Origin: Terriglobales bacterium
Lineage (GTDB): Bacteria > Acidobacteriota > Terriglobia > Terriglobales > Acidobacteriaceae
DNA: 64,000 bases
NCBI GenBank assembly: GCA_035573675.1
Contig: DATMAB010000010.1
Span: forward strand, 186,001 to 250,000
Direction of reading: 5' to 3'
Both the position numbers and the translations under genes were made by a program. Positions 45,924 to 55,554 of the stretch are shown in pieces; positions within the stretch are counted from its first letter, which is position 1, and each line of letters opens with the position of its first letter. The notes beneath the pieces are model-generated. The model saw only the letters and a list, made by a program, of their open reading frames with translations, did not search any database and was not told the DNA's origin.

Positions 45924-46054
45924 TGACTATAGCAAAATAGCCTCGCGGAAAGGAGGGCTTCGCTCAAGCCTCCCTTGTACTATCGAGTCGGTTTTCTGTA
46001 TCTTTCGCTGCTCACCTAAGCGTTCTTGCTTGGGCGCTGGCGCCAAGAAGGAGT

Positions 46055-47533
46055 TTATTGCCCTCTCTGCTGCAAGACCCGATTGATGTGATAGCCGGGC
46101 GCGGGAGTGCAATCACCTGGCCGGGTGAACAGGCAGGAGCCGCGCCAGCACCATTGGCGCTCGAAACCTTCCGGCACTGAAGAAGCACCATCGAATGCCA
46201 ACAGGTAATTGAAGTGCGGGCTCAGGCGCGCAGCGTCGCCCGGCACTTCCAACTGCAGGATGGGCACGTCGCGATGCAGATAGGCATAGCCGCCCGTCCA
46301 GTTCCAGGGCATGCCGAGCAGCCCCACGCCGCAGGTGTCTCCGGAACGGCTCATCTGCTCAAAGGCGCGCAGGTTGCCGGAGTACGCCGTCCAGTACGGT
46401 CGGAAGTTCCAGGCTAGCAGCCCTGAGCCCAGGCACCACGCGGCCAGCAATCCCGCGATCACCGCTCGCCGACGCGCCGGAAATCGTTGGGCCCACTGCG
46501 CCATGCCGAGAGCCGCCAGAGTGCAGACGAGCGGAACCATGAGATAGAGATAGCGGTACTCTTTGTGCTCCAAGAAGGAGTGTGTGACAAACAGAACGGC
46601 CACCAGCCAGAGAAGCAGTGGACTACGCGGCGCACCGAGGGCCACGAAATACACGATCAGCGGGAATCCCCAGGACCACACCCACACTAGCGAAGCAAGA
46701 TACGCATACCAGGGAGACGATCCGAACTGCAGGCTTTTCGACTCTGCAAGATCAATCCAACCGAGCTTCCACAGTGATTGAAAAGGAGATCCCAAACTGA
46801 AAGCGTCTATCATTCCGAAGGCGACCACGGAAACCGCCAGACCGAGCGCCAACGGTAGCCACTTTTGGCGCAATTGTCGCCGACAGAGGTAGATGACCGC
46901 AAAACCCACCACGGGAGCATAGGGAACCCGTAGTGCCAGGGTGATGCCGAACATAATCCCCGCGGCCAACAATCGTCCACGTTCCTTTCGGTGGTCTTCT
47001 GTGGTCGCCAATAGCAAGCCGGCCAGGAACACGTGGGCAAGGATTACCTCGCTGAATGCTTTGGGTGCGAAAAAGATCAGCTCAAACCACACGGCGGAGA
47101 GGGCGGCCGCCAGTAGGCCTGTTCCCGGCGCGGAAACCCGGCGCGCCCAAACGTATGCGAAAATCACGGGCAAGAGCGAGAGTAGGCAAAGACACACGGT
47201 AATCGCTAACAGGTAACCGCTGGAACCCGGCGCCAGTCCCCCAGAAACTCGCATGATGCCTGCCAGGACCGCGGGAAGCACCCAAGAGCGCGTACCCTCT
47301 CGCCACTCCCAGGTCGTGATGCCGTATCCGTAGGCGAGCCGGTGGGCAGGTTCCAGGGTCTGGAAGATCTCGTCGGACCAGAAAAGGCTGCGGAACTCGA
47401 AGGCGGCACCGAGGCGCAGGCTAAATGCGACCGCGACGACGAATCCCAACAGAAGGACGCGCCGTCTGGAGTCTGCCGGTGCCGGCGCGGGAGCGCGGAC
47501 TGGCTGGCTGGACTCCGCCGGCTGCTGGTGCAC
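46055..47533 (-). CDS. GT22-family (Alg9/PIG-B-like) mannosyltransferase 1
   Basis: 492 residues from GTG 47533, preferred because GGGGAGGA lies 4-11 nt upstream (TTG 47548 is an alternative). The first lumenal loop has the GT-C acidic motif FRSLFWSDEIFQTLEPAHRLAYGYG..TWEWREGTRSWVLP. The GT22 signature HKEYRYLYL is present (HSFLEHKEYRYLYLMVPL). About ten membrane helices. It ends PGYHINRVLQQRGQ, like its paralogue at 50365-51846. It uses a polyprenyl-phosphate-linked sugar, probably mannose, made by the Dpm1-like enzyme. Confidence 0.88.
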   Translation of the reverse strand: MHQQPAESSQPVRAPAPAPADSRRRVLLLGFVVAVAFSLRLGAAFEFRSLFWSDEIFQTLEPAHRLAYGYGITTWEWREGTRSWVLPAVLAGIMRVSGGLAPGSSGYLLAITVCLCLLSLLPVIFAYVWARRVSAPGTGLLAAALSAVWFELIFFAPKAFSEVILAHVFLAGLLLATTEDHRKERGRLLAAGIMFGITLALRVPYAPVVGFAVIYLCRRQLRQKWLPLALGLAVSVVAFGMIDAFSLGSPFQSLWKLGWIDLAESKSLQFGSSPWYAYLASLVWVWSWGFPLIVYFVALGAPRSPLLLWLVAVLFVTHSFLEHKEYRYLYLMVPLVCTLAALGMAQWAQRFPARRRAVIAGLLAAWCLGSGLLAWNFRPYWTAYSGNLRAFEQMSRSGDTCGVGLLGMPWNWTGGYAYLHRDVPILQLEVPGDAARLSPHFNYLLAFDGASSVPEGFERQWCWRGSCLFTRPGDCTPAPGYHINRVLQQRGQ

Positions 47534-47609
47534 TCTTCCTCCCCGCAATGCTCACCACTGTACCGGAAAGAGAGTCAGATTCAACATGCGACGCGATTCG
47601 CACCTATCG

Positions 47610-48839
47610 TCATGAGGCGCCTGTGGGCTCATGACCTTTCTGATCGGCCTTTCCTGCGGTCGTCACTTCCGCAGCGATCGCTACCGCAAACAGCACCAGC
47701 AGGCAAAACAAGACCAGCGTCTTGTCCGGCCAATCCGGAATCAGATAGACAGGCGGGAGGAACAGAGCGATCGTGGTGATCTCCAGCGTGCGGCGCAGGG
47801 GCCTCGTGCTTCCTCTTGTCTGGACCAGGTGGCGCGCTACGAGCGCCAGCGGCAGCAGCAACAACACCAGATCGTGCAGATTGAGGTGATAGCTCGCAAG
47901 CAGCGTCACCACCAGCGTCAGCGCCATGAGCAAGTCGAAGGGCACGGCGCCACTGGTTTCTGCCTGCTTCCATTTCCGCACTACCCACACCAGAGATGCT
48001 AGGGAAGCGAGCCCCACTCCCGCGTCAATCCACAGCGTGGGAACGCGCCACGCCACCAGGGTCATCACCTGGCCCCGCAGATTGGGCATGTTCTCCGGAC
48101 GGATCACACCGTACGCCTGCGACTGGTTCAGCTCGCGCAGAAACTGCGGATACCTCAGGGCTCCTTCCCACCCCGTTACTCCCAGCGAGACCAGGCCGAG
48201 CAGCACGCAGGCTGCCGCGAATCCAATCACGACCCGCCACCGCCGGCGAAGCAAGAACACAAGGACCACCGGAAGTACAAGTTGGAAGCGATACAGACCC
48301 AAGCCGATCAGGAACCCCGCCCAGTCCTCCCGCCCGCGACGAAGGGCAGCATACGCCAGCGTGTAGCCAATGGCGATGAAGATCGAGTCCTGTCCTTGCA
48401 GGAACATGTAAGCGGTCGGGAAAAAACTGAAACAGGCCGCGGCCACGCCCAGCGTGGGCATGCCCGGAGGCGCCGCGGAAACTCGCGTCAGGACCACCGC
48501 CAACACCCCGACCAGCAGGACATTCAGCGCTAGCCAGGTCACATAGGCGCGCCCGAAACTGAGGTAGGTGAACGGCAGGAACAGCGGCACTTCGAACGGC
48601 GGGTGGTTGAACGGTAGCGGCTCCGCGCTCGGCGAGTAGCGCCGGAAAGCTTCCCATTGCGCTGAAATGTCGTACAGAGTTTCTCCCGCCCCGTCGCGAA
48701 CCATCCACGCCGCAGTGTACATGCTGCGGAAATCCACCCAGCCCAGCAGGATGTGCTGCTTGTATCCGTGAATGAACAACGCGTAGGAGATCAGTACCAG
48801 CGCCAGCGCCAGCCAGTACCAGAGGTGCGAAAGTTTCAT
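47610..48839 (-). CDS. GT87-family (DUF2029) polyprenyl-sugar mannosyltransferase
   Basis: 409 residues, about ten helices. The GT87 start VDFRSMYTAAWMVRDGAGETLYDISAQWEAFRRY...PFNHPPFEVPLFLPFTYLSF carries the catalytic acidic loop (D-F-R-S, NHPP). The middle GQDSIFIAIGYTLAYAALRRGREDWAGFLIGLGLYRFQLVLP is also typical of mannosyltransferases of the PimE kind. Its ATG overlaps the upstream gene's stop (ATGA), so the two are translationally coupled. Confidence 0.88.
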   Translation of the reverse strand: MKLSHLWYWLALALVLISYALFIHGYKQHILLGWVDFRSMYTAAWMVRDGAGETLYDISAQWEAFRRYSPSAEPLPFNHPPFEVPLFLPFTYLSFGRAYVTWLALNVLLVGVLAVVLTRVSAAPPGMPTLGVAAACFSFFPTAYMFLQGQDSIFIAIGYTLAYAALRRGREDWAGFLIGLGLYRFQLVLPVVLVFLLRRRWRVVIGFAAACVLLGLVSLGVTGWEGALRYPQFLRELNQSQAYGVIRPENMPNLRGQVMTLVAWRVPTLWIDAGVGLASLASLVWVVRKWKQAETSGAVPFDLLMALTLVVTLLASYHLNLHDLVLLLLPLALVARHLVQTRGSTRPLRRTLEITTIALFLPPVYLIPDWPDKTLVLFCLLVLFAVAIAAEVTTAGKADQKGHEPTGAS

Positions 48840-50260
48840 CGCTCGCCTTCCTTCCGTACCCGGTACAGCTTGAGTTCACCGCTTTGGTAGACCAGCGTTC
48901 CAATTTCCGCCAGGTGTGCATCGAGCTCCGGCACATGGAACGCCCACACATAGTCGTAGTCGCGGCGTACCTGCTCCCAGTCCGGAGGCGCGCGATAGAT
49001 CATGGGCGGATATGCACCCGCCTCAGGTACGTATCCCGCCGCGGAAATCCGCAGCGGGTGTACACCCGGATCGTGGAAAAGATAGGGGACGAGCCAGCGC
49101 TTCTCGATCACGCCATAAGCCCAGAAGTGCGAGTAATCCAGCAGCACCTGTTTTTTCTCGCCTCGCCATCCCACCAGGGGCAGCACGCGCGCGTACTCGG
49201 GCGCGGCCTCGAACGAGCGCGCCATCGACGCAAGAAACGGCTGCTCAGCCACCCAATGGCGCGCAAGGTGTGCGGTCCGCACCGCAAACAGCAGCAGGGC
49301 CAGCGGCGCCAGCCAGCGCGCGCGCCGCCCCACGCGCGCCGCCGCCAGCGCCGCCACCCAGTAGAACGGCGCCAGCCGCAGGTAGACGTAGGTGCCGGTC
49401 CACAGCCGCGTTGGAAGGAGCCAGTACAGCAGATACAACAGCAGGCAGATCTCCAGCCACGGCCCGTTCCAGCGAAACTCCGGATTTCTCCACCAGGCGA
49501 AGAAAATGGCCGCCACGATCACCGCGAAAGTGGCGTAATCGAGCGGCTGCGAGTAGGCTTCGATGGCGATCAGCGGGACCAGCGGCCTGGCGCCCAGGCT
49601 GCCGTATTGCACCGTCGAGTCCGCCGCTCCAGAGCTGCTGACCACCAGCAACAGCAGTCCCGGAAGGAACGCCGCCGCGGCTCGCGCCACGGCGCCGCGG
49701 TCGTGCCGCACCCGCAGCGTCAGCCAGGCTGCCGCCAGCACGGCCACGGCGAATCCCATCACGTGCGTGCAGTAGGCGAGCGTCGCACACAGCGCAAGCA
49801 CACTCCACCGCCCCGCACTCGGGCGTTCCACGTAGCGCAGCCACACTCCCAGGGTCAGGAAGCACATCGCCAGGCTGAGTTGCAGGTTCACCAGGCCCGT
49901 AAGGAAGAAGAAGTTGTGGCACAACAGCAGCGACCACGCGGCTAACCATTCGTGCGCGGGACTGGCGGCGCGCAGGAAGAACCACACCGCCGGTGGCAGG
50001 ACCAGCGCCGTCAGTGTCAGCAGCAGGCGCCCGGCCACGTCGATGCTGACCAGCTTCTGCAAGGCCACCAGCGCCAGGTCCAGCAGCAGGTACTGGCGCA
50101 GGCCCCAGTCGGCGGCGTAGTAGCGCGCCAGGCCGGGATCGTCCGGATGAGCAAGGATGAACGCCCGCGCCAGGTGATTGGAATAATCCACCAGCGGCGG
50201 ATACGGCGCCATCCACACGGGCGCAGCCAGAAGGACCGCCAGCCCTGCCAGCAGGGCCAC
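48836..50260 (-). CDS. multi-pass membrane protein of the glycosyltransferase cluster
   Basis: 474 residues from GTG 50260, with about eleven helices. YPPLVDYSNHLARAFILAHPDDPGLARYYAADWGLRQYLLLDL resembles the first exposed loop of GT-C enzymes (D-Y-S-N-H), and VYLRLAPFYWVAAL and the soluble C-terminus (DYDYVWAFHVPELDAHLAEIGTLVYQSGELKLYRV) fit an uncharacterised GT-C-like group. No clear signature allows a family number. It is coupled to the GT87 gene by ATGA. Confidence 0.75.
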   Translation of the reverse strand: MALLAGLAVLLAAPVWMAPYPPLVDYSNHLARAFILAHPDDPGLARYYAADWGLRQYLLLDLALVALQKLVSIDVAGRLLLTLTALVLPPAVWFFLRAASPAHEWLAAWSLLLCHNFFFLTGLVNLQLSLAMCFLTLGVWLRYVERPSAGRWSVLALCATLAYCTHVMGFAVAVLAAAWLTLRVRHDRGAVARAAAAFLPGLLLLVVSSSGAADSTVQYGSLGARPLVPLIAIEAYSQPLDYATFAVIVAAIFFAWWRNPEFRWNGPWLEICLLLYLLYWLLPTRLWTGTYVYLRLAPFYWVAALAAARVGRRARWLAPLALLLFAVRTAHLARHWVAEQPFLASMARSFEAAPEYARVLPLVGWRGEKKQVLLDYSHFWAYGVIEKRWLVPYLFHDPGVHPLRISAAGYVPEAGAYPPMIYRAPPDWEQVRRDYDYVWAFHVPELDAHLAEIGTLVYQSGELKLYRVRKEGER

Positions 50261-50364
50261 GAACGCCGCCCGTCGCGAGATGGAGCGCGAAGATTCCAGG
50301 GCGCTGATGTTATATCGCAGGACCCCGGCGCCGCGTCACTTTTCCGGCGCAACTGGGAACGCCC

Positions 50365-51846
50365 TCAGAATCCCTGCTCTTCCAGTATGCGATTGATGTG
50401 ATAGCCGGGAACCGTCACGCACGGGCCTCCCCGCTTCAGCAGGCAGGCATAATCCCGGCACCACAAGACTTCGAAGCCGGGAACTGCTCCGGGCGGAGGG
50501 TCGGGAGTAACCATGTAGTTGACCAGCGAACCGGCGCGCTGCACCTCCTCCGCCTTCGCATCCCACGCCTGATACACGGGTATGTTGCGATGCAGGTAGG
50601 TGTATCCGCCGGTCACCGCCCACGAGACATTCCACCAGCCCACGCCACAGGCGTCGGCGCTGCGGCTCACCTGGGACATGGCGCGCAGGTACCCGGAAAG
50701 TTGCTGGAAAAATGGACTGTGCCGGTAGGCGAAGTAGCCGGCGAGAAGCAGCCAGAACGCCAGCAGCACCGACGCAGCCACCACGGAGAGGCGCTCCCAG
50801 CGCCGGCGGAAAAGATCGAGGAGCAGGGAAAGTCCAAGGCCCGCCAGAACGCACAGCATGAGCACAGCCGGAAAGATGTAGCGGTACTCCTTGTGTGGAA
50901 TCAAGGAGTGCTGGAATACGATCAACAGGGCCAGCAAGCCCAGGAAGCCGCTGCGGCGTACCCCGAGCGCAGCCAGGCCCAGGAACGGCAGGCGCGCCCA
51001 TCCCCAGGTGAGCCCCATCATCTTCCAGTATCCGTACCAGGGAACCAGCCCGGACTGCGCCGACTTCCCCACCACGATGTTCTGCCAGTAGAACATCCAA
51101 TAGGAGTAAAAGGGATAGCCCCACGTCGTGGTGTCGACCAGTCCGAAGAACAGCAGCGGAAGCAGCGCCCCGGTTCCCATGGGAAGCCAGCGCTGGCGAA
51201 ATTCACGGCGGCAGACCCAGACCATGGCCAGCAGGACCGCCGGCGCCAGAAGGATGCGGATGGCGACCGCGAGCCCGCACAGCAGTCCAGCCAGGAACAG
51301 CGTGCGTCGCGATTTTTCTTCCGATCCCGTCGCCAGGTACAGACCGGGCAACAGCACGTGGGCCGCGATCACTTCGGTGAGCGCCTTGGGCGCGAAGTAC
51401 ACCAGGTCGGGCCAGGTCGCGCAGGCCAGGGCAGCCACCAGCCCGGCCCGCGTGCCTCCCACGCGTTTGCCCCACAGCCACGCGACGTAGACCGGCACGG
51501 TCGCCAGCAGCGAGAGGAAAAACGCAATCCCGGTCAGGTATCCCTGGGAGCCCGGTCCCATCCGGTCGGTCAGGCGCATCACCCCCGCCAGGATTGCGGG
51601 CAGCACCCAGGAACGCGCTCCCACGCGGAACTCCCAGGTCACCATCCCGTAGCCGTACGCCAGCCGGTGGGCGGGTTCGAGCGTCTGGAAGATCTCGTCC
51701 GGCCAGAACATGTTCGGAGAAAGCACCGCGGCGCCGAAGCGCAGCAGGAAGGCGGCCAGCAGAATCACCGGCAGCAGGCGCGGACGTGAATCGCCCGGGG
51801 ACCGGGCCTCAGGCTCGCTGGCAACAGGGGCGGAAGGATCTTCCAC
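50365..51846 (-). CDS. GT22-family (Alg9/PIG-B-like) mannosyltransferase 2
   Basis: 493 residues if it starts at GTG 51846, which matches the length of its paralogue at 46055; TTG 51927 would add 27 residues. Same motifs: MFWPDEIFQTLEPAHRLAYGYGMVTWEFRVGARSWVLP, IPHKEYRYIFPAV, and the ending PGYHINRILEEQGF. Even the 3' DNA is alike around the stop. It arose by duplication of a gene that now brackets the GT87 and membrane-protein genes. Confidence 0.87.
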   Translation of the reverse strand: MEDPSAPVASEPEARSPGDSRPRLLPVILLAAFLLRFGAAVLSPNMFWPDEIFQTLEPAHRLAYGYGMVTWEFRVGARSWVLPAILAGVMRLTDRMGPGSQGYLTGIAFFLSLLATVPVYVAWLWGKRVGGTRAGLVAALACATWPDLVYFAPKALTEVIAAHVLLPGLYLATGSEEKSRRTLFLAGLLCGLAVAIRILLAPAVLLAMVWVCRREFRQRWLPMGTGALLPLLFFGLVDTTTWGYPFYSYWMFYWQNIVVGKSAQSGLVPWYGYWKMMGLTWGWARLPFLGLAALGVRRSGFLGLLALLIVFQHSLIPHKEYRYIFPAVLMLCVLAGLGLSLLLDLFRRRWERLSVVAASVLLAFWLLLAGYFAYRHSPFFQQLSGYLRAMSQVSRSADACGVGWWNVSWAVTGGYTYLHRNIPVYQAWDAKAEEVQRAGSLVNYMVTPDPPPGAVPGFEVLWCRDYACLLKRGGPCVTVPGYHINRILEEQGF

Positions 51847-51966
51847 GGTGCGCGCGACGAACGTCCGATGGTAACCGCGAGCCTGGGTCACGGCAAGCCC
51901 GTGTGGACAATCTGCATCCCTACTCAATAGACTTGCGTGTTCCGGCTAACGGAGAACCAGCCAATC

Positions 51967-52983
51967 ATGCGCTTGATCACCTTTGAAGACGGCGCCGGAC
52001 GCAAGCGTTCCGGTGCGCTGACCCCGGACGACCGCGTCGTGGACCTCAACTCGGCCTACGCCCTCTATCTGCGCGATATCGAGAATGAACCGGCACACTA
52101 CCGCCTCGCGCGGGCGCGCGTCCCCACTTCCATGCGGGCGCTGTTTGCCGGCGGCGACCGCAGCCTGGACGCCGCGCGCAAGGCGGTCGAATACGTTGGC
52201 AGCAAGGGCGTGAAGCTCACCGGCCCGTCGGGGGAGCCGGTGGTCTATCGTCGCGACCAGGTGCGCCTGCGCGCTCCCATCATCCCCAAGAAGTTCTTTC
52301 ACACCGCGGGGAATTTCCGCGAGCACCACGAGGAAGCGCAGAAGTCCGGATTCTCCCATCCCGTGCTGCCCTGGATCGTCTTCTTTCAGAACGTGGACGC
52401 CATCATCGGCCACGACCAGCCCGTGGTCTACCCACGCCACCTGACCGAAGAGCTGGATTACGAGCTGGAGCTGGCCATCGTAGTGAAGAAATCTGGCAAG
52501 CATTTCACCGCGGAAGAGGCGAAAGACTACATCGGCGGCTACGTCATCTTCAATGACATTACCGCGCGCGACATCCAGCGGCGGGAGATGAAGTCCGGCG
52601 TATTCAGCTTTTGTAAGGGCATCGATACCTTCTGTCCTCTCGGCCCCTGGATCGTCACCGCCGACGAGATCCCCGACCCGCACAACCTGGCTATGGAGCT
52701 GCGCGTGAACGGCGAGTCCCGCCAGCGCTCCCACTCCAGCAAGATGTCGGTCACCATCCCGCAGATCCTGGCGCACTACTCCGCCATGGGCTACAGCGCC
52801 GGCGACGTGGTCTCTACCGGCACCGTCTCCGGCGTCGCTGCCTTCTCCGGCGACCCCAAGGCCTGGTACCTCAAGCCCGGTGATGTGATGGAGTGCGAGA
52901 TCGAAAAAATCGGCATCCTGCGCAACAAGGTCATCTCGTGGGAGGAGGCCCACGGCGGCCCACCGCCGCCGGCAGCCGCCTGA
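51967..52983 (+). CDS. fumarylacetoacetate hydrolase (FAH)-family protein
   Basis: 338 residues from ATG 51967. MRLITFEDGAGRKRSGAL...VVDL is the usual N-terminal domain. FAH core: RLRAPIIPKKFFHTAGNFREHHEE, VVYPRHLTEELDYELELAIVV (E-x-E metal ligands), GYVIFNDITARDIQRREMKSG, FCPLGPWIVTADEIPDPHNLAMELRVNGE, and GDVVSTGTVSGVAAF. It should be a C-C bond hydrolase or decarboxylase/isomerase acting on a 2,4-diketo or oxaloacetate-like acid, with Mg2+. No aromatic-degradation genes are adjacent, so the substrate is open. Confidence 0.92.
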   Translation: MRLITFEDGAGRKRSGALTPDDRVVDLNSAYALYLRDIENEPAHYRLARARVPTSMRALFAGGDRSLDAARKAVEYVGSKGVKLTGPSGEPVVYRRDQVRLRAPIIPKKFFHTAGNFREHHEEAQKSGFSHPVLPWIVFFQNVDAIIGHDQPVVYPRHLTEELDYELELAIVVKKSGKHFTAEEAKDYIGGYVIFNDITARDIQRREMKSGVFSFCKGIDTFCPLGPWIVTADEIPDPHNLAMELRVNGESRQRSHSSKMSVTIPQILAHYSAMGYSAGDVVSTGTVSGVAAFSGDPKAWYLKPGDVMECEIEKIGILRNKVISWEEAHGGPPPPAAA

Positions 52984-53062
52984 ACCGCAAGCGACAGACA
53001 TCAGCGGAGGCACTCGGGAAACGTCCGGGAGAGAAGCGCCTCGATCCCCGGGCGCGTCCCCC

Positions 53063-53914
53063 TCAGACTGTGCTGGCCTCAGCCAGGCTCTCCGCTGAGG
53101 GCGCCGCTACCTGCCCCATGGCTCGGATGGTGAGCCAATCGGTCTGCACTTTCTCCCACTCCTGAATCACGAAACCGTGCGCCTCCAGCAGCGCGCGGAT
53201 CTGCGGCCGTTTCCACCCGGCCAGGTCCTCCAGGATGGGGATGAGGATGGCGAGTGCGTTGTCGCTCAGAACCGTGCGCGTCGCGATCGATTCGATGTGC
53301 CGGTTTTCCGAAACCGCAATGGTGAACCCGTCGCGCCGGTTCACATGCAGCATCACGTGAATGTCGGAGTTGCCGTCGCCCACGTAGATAATGCGGTCGG
53401 AACCGATCTCTAGCCGCGCCTGCAGCCGGTCCAGCACCGCCACCTTGCCGTAGCCGCCGGTCACCTGAACGATGGTGTCGATCTCTCCCGAAGCGTGATA
53501 GCGGAACTCCGTGCCGTAGATGTGGTCGGCTGGAATAATCCCTTCCAGTGCCGAATGAATCACCTCTACCGGCGCGGCCGAAACCACGTAGAAGTCGAAG
53601 GCCAGCCCGTCGAAGCCCTCCGACAGGATGCGGTACAGCAGATCGATGCTCGCCTTCAACCGGACTCGCCTGCCCGCTTCATACAGATGCTCGCGGCGCA
53701 CACGGGACCGGAAGTCGGGATCATGCAGCAACAGGTAGCTGAGTTCTCCGCCCTGCTGGACCAGATTGAGCCGTGACATGCCCGCCGCTTTGCGTTCGAA
53801 CTCCTCCACCGGGATGCCTACCAGCTCGCTCAGCACGTACCCAGAATCGTTGAAACTCAGCGTCTGGTCGAAGTCGCTCGCGAACAGAAACGTCTTGTGG
53901 GCCTTATTGTTCAT
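53063..53914 (-). CDS. HAD-superfamily phosphatase
   Basis: 283 residues from ATG 53914. Motif [13 protein letters not shown] (nucleophile and general acid Asp), motif [14 protein letters not shown] (Ser/Thr), a Lys in [13 protein letters not shown], motif [17 protein letters not shown]. The order and the long helical cap between motifs I and II ([14 protein letters not shown]...HEDPDF-like) resemble SerB-type (subclass I) HAD enzymes. The substrate is unknown. It converges on the FAH gene. Confidence 0.85.
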   Translation of the reverse strand: MNNKAHKTFLFASDFDQTLSFNDSGYVLSELVGIPVEEFERKAAGMSRLNLVQQGGELSYLLLHDPDFRSRVRREHLYEAGRRVRLKASIDLLYRILSEGFDGLAFDFYVVSAAPVEVIHSALEGIIPADHIYGTEFRYHASGEIDTIVQVTGGYGKVAVLDRLQARLEIGSDRIIYVGDGNSDIHVMLHVNRRDGFTIAVSENRHIESIATRTVLSDNALAILIPILEDLAGWKRPQIRALLEAHGFVIQEWEKVQTDWLTIRAMGQVAAPSAESLAEASTV

Positions 53915-53942
53915 ATCTCGCAATTAGATTACCGGCGTTTGG

Positions 53943-54140
53943 TTACAGGACCATAAAAGGAGGCCCTTTTCTTGGCCAGGGAGGGGCCGGGTACGCCCGC
54001 GCATAATCCTTCAGGTTGAGCGTCACCGCATGCTCAATGGCCTCCATATCCGCCAGCGCCGCCGGCCCGGACTTGTCTGCCGCCGCCATTCTCCTCAGAA
54101 CAACTTTTCCCTTGACAGCTGCATCAGATAGATATATCAT
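53943..54140 (-). CDS. possible short hypothetical protein
   Basis: 65 residues if it starts at ATG 54140 (MIYLSDAAVKGKVVLRRMAA...). The frame is open to 54197. The stretch ADMEAIEHAVTLNLKDYARAYPAPPWPRKG has a helix-rich and coding-like look but no recognised family. The start codon would overlap the -10 box of the plus-strand promoter at 54112-54140, which makes use of both unlikely at the same time. It may be a gene remnant. Confidence 0.35.
   Translation of the reverse strand: MIYLSDAAVKGKVVLRRMAAADKSGPAALADMEAIEHAVTLNLKDYARAYPAPPWPRKGPPFMVL
54112..54140 (+). promoter_or_regulatory. strong sigma70 promoter for the homocitrate/isopropylmalate synthase-like gene
   Basis: TTGACA (54112-54117), a 17-bp spacer, TATCAT (54135-54140), five of six matches in the -10 box. 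The start codon is at 54293, leaving a leader of about 145 nt. Confidence 0.75.
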
Positions 54141-54146
54141 GATTTT

Positions 54147-54292
54147 ACGAGGTGGCCAAAAGATATAACTCCTTATTCCCGGGGAACTTGGCTCCAAGTC
54201 CTTTAGATTCGGGGATCAGCAGGGACCTCGCCACCTTAACCCCTTGATTCCATTACAGGGGGAGGGGGTAGGGGGTATCCTTAGAGAAGTCC
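54147..54292 (+). ncRNA. structured leader before the synthase gene
   Basis: AGGTGGC (54150-54156) can pair with GCCACCT (54231-54237), closing the leader. Inside it ACTTGG-CT-CCAAGT (54186-54199) is a perfect hairpin. No T-box core (AGGGTGG) and no leader peptide with repeated Leu, Lys or Ile codons was seen. The function is unknown. Confidence 0.35.
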
Positions 54293-55483
54293 ATGAGCCC
54301 GTCCGACAAGCAGGTCTGGGTCAGCGAACTGAACCAGGGCATCCGCGCCCGCGGCCCGGTGCGCTTTTATGACACCACGCTGCGCGACGGCGAGCAGACC
54401 GTGGGCGTAGTTCTTACGCCCGAGCAGAAGCTGGCCATTGCCCGCAAGCTGGATGAGCTGGGCGTAGCGCGCATCGAGGCCGGCTTCCCTCGCGTCTCCG
54501 CCGATGACGCCGAGGCCCTGCGCCTCATCGTGAACGAAGGTCTACGGGCGGAGATCTGGGGTTTCGCCCGCGCCGTCAAGGCCGACGTGGATGAAGTCCT
54601 GCGCCTGGGCGCGCGCTTCACCATCATCGAGACCCCCACCAGCAGCATCAAGCTGGAGGCCTACGGCATCGCCCGCGATGAAGCTGTGCGCCGCGTGGTG
54701 GAAGCCGTGAAGCACGCTGCCGGCCAGGGCGTCACCGTCGCTTTCTTCGCCGTGGATGGCTCGCGCACCGAACTCGATTTCCTGAAGCGGATGTATCTGG
54801 AAGCCCTGGGTGCCGGCGCGAAAGAGATCGTCGTGGTGGATACCATCGGCGCCTGCGGACCCGAAGCCGTCGAGTTGCTGGTGAGCAAGGCCTGTGAATG
54901 GGTGGGACCAAAAGTTCCCGTGCACTTTCACGGGCACAACGATTTCGGCCTGGCGACCGCATGCGCAATCGCGGCCGTGCGCGCCGGCGCTACCTGGATC
55001 CAGGGCACCATCAACGGCATGGGCGAGCGCGCCGGCAACGCCGATATCGGCGAGATCGCCTTGGCTCTGCAGTGCCTCTACGGCGTTCCGGTGGAAATGA
55101 ATCTGGCCAAGGTGCGCGAGGTCTCGGAAGTGGTACGCCGCGCCGCCGGCTACGAGGTGGACGCCTGGAAGCCGCTGGTGGGCGAGAACCTGTTCACCCG
55201 CGAATCGGGCGCCGTGGCCAGCCAGTTCCACATTCCCGAGGCCATCGAGCCCTTCTCCGCCGACCTGGTGGGCGCGCAGCGGCGCATCGTACTGGGCAAG
55301 AAGAGCGGGCTGGACAATATCGACCTCAAGGCGAAGGAACTGGGCATTCTGATACCGCACGATAAGCGCCCCGCTGTACTGGCCGCGGTCAAGCAACGCG
55401 GCGTCGAGAAGCGCGCTCTGGTGAGCGACGATGAGTTCCGCCAGATCGTCGCCCGCCTCACTTCGTCGACGGCCGCCGACTAG
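54293..55483 (+). CDS. homocitrate/isopropylmalate synthase-like enzyme (HMGL-like TIM barrel)
   Basis: 396 residues. FYDTTLRDGEQTVGVVLTPEQKLAIARKLDELGVARIEAGFP is the metal-binding start of the DRE-TIM superfamily. VHFHGHNDFGLATACAIAAVRAGATWIQGTINGMGERAGN carries the HxH and N ligands and the GxGERxGN signature. The chain stops after the short C-terminal subdomains and lacks the LeuA allosteric domain, so it is not feedback-regulated like LeuA. It condenses acetyl-CoA with a 2-oxo acid. Homocitrate synthase (NifV-like) is the closest by length, but the substrate is not decided and no nif or lysine genes are near. Confidence 0.88.
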   Translation: MSPSDKQVWVSELNQGIRARGPVRFYDTTLRDGEQTVGVVLTPEQKLAIARKLDELGVARIEAGFPRVSADDAEALRLIVNEGLRAEIWGFARAVKADVDEVLRLGARFTIIETPTSSIKLEAYGIARDEAVRRVVEAVKHAAGQGVTVAFFAVDGSRTELDFLKRMYLEALGAGAKEIVVVDTIGACGPEAVELLVSKACEWVGPKVPVHFHGHNDFGLATACAIAAVRAGATWIQGTINGMGERAGNADIGEIALALQCLYGVPVEMNLAKVREVSEVVRRAAGYEVDAWKPLVGENLFTRESGAVASQFHIPEAIEPFSADLVGAQRRIVLGKKSGLDNIDLKAKELGILIPHDKRPAVLAAVKQRGVEKRALVSDDEFRQIVARLTSSTAAD

Positions 55484-55554
55484 GCTCCGGACGCGTTGAC
55501 TTGGCCTTGCGCCCGTGCCTAACATGACGGGCCTGCAGCAGTGGGGGCTGGACC

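Noticed and set aside
54147-54292. T-box leader before the LeuA-like gene
   Set aside because: No AGGGTGG-type antiterminator core and no terminator hairpin with a T-run.
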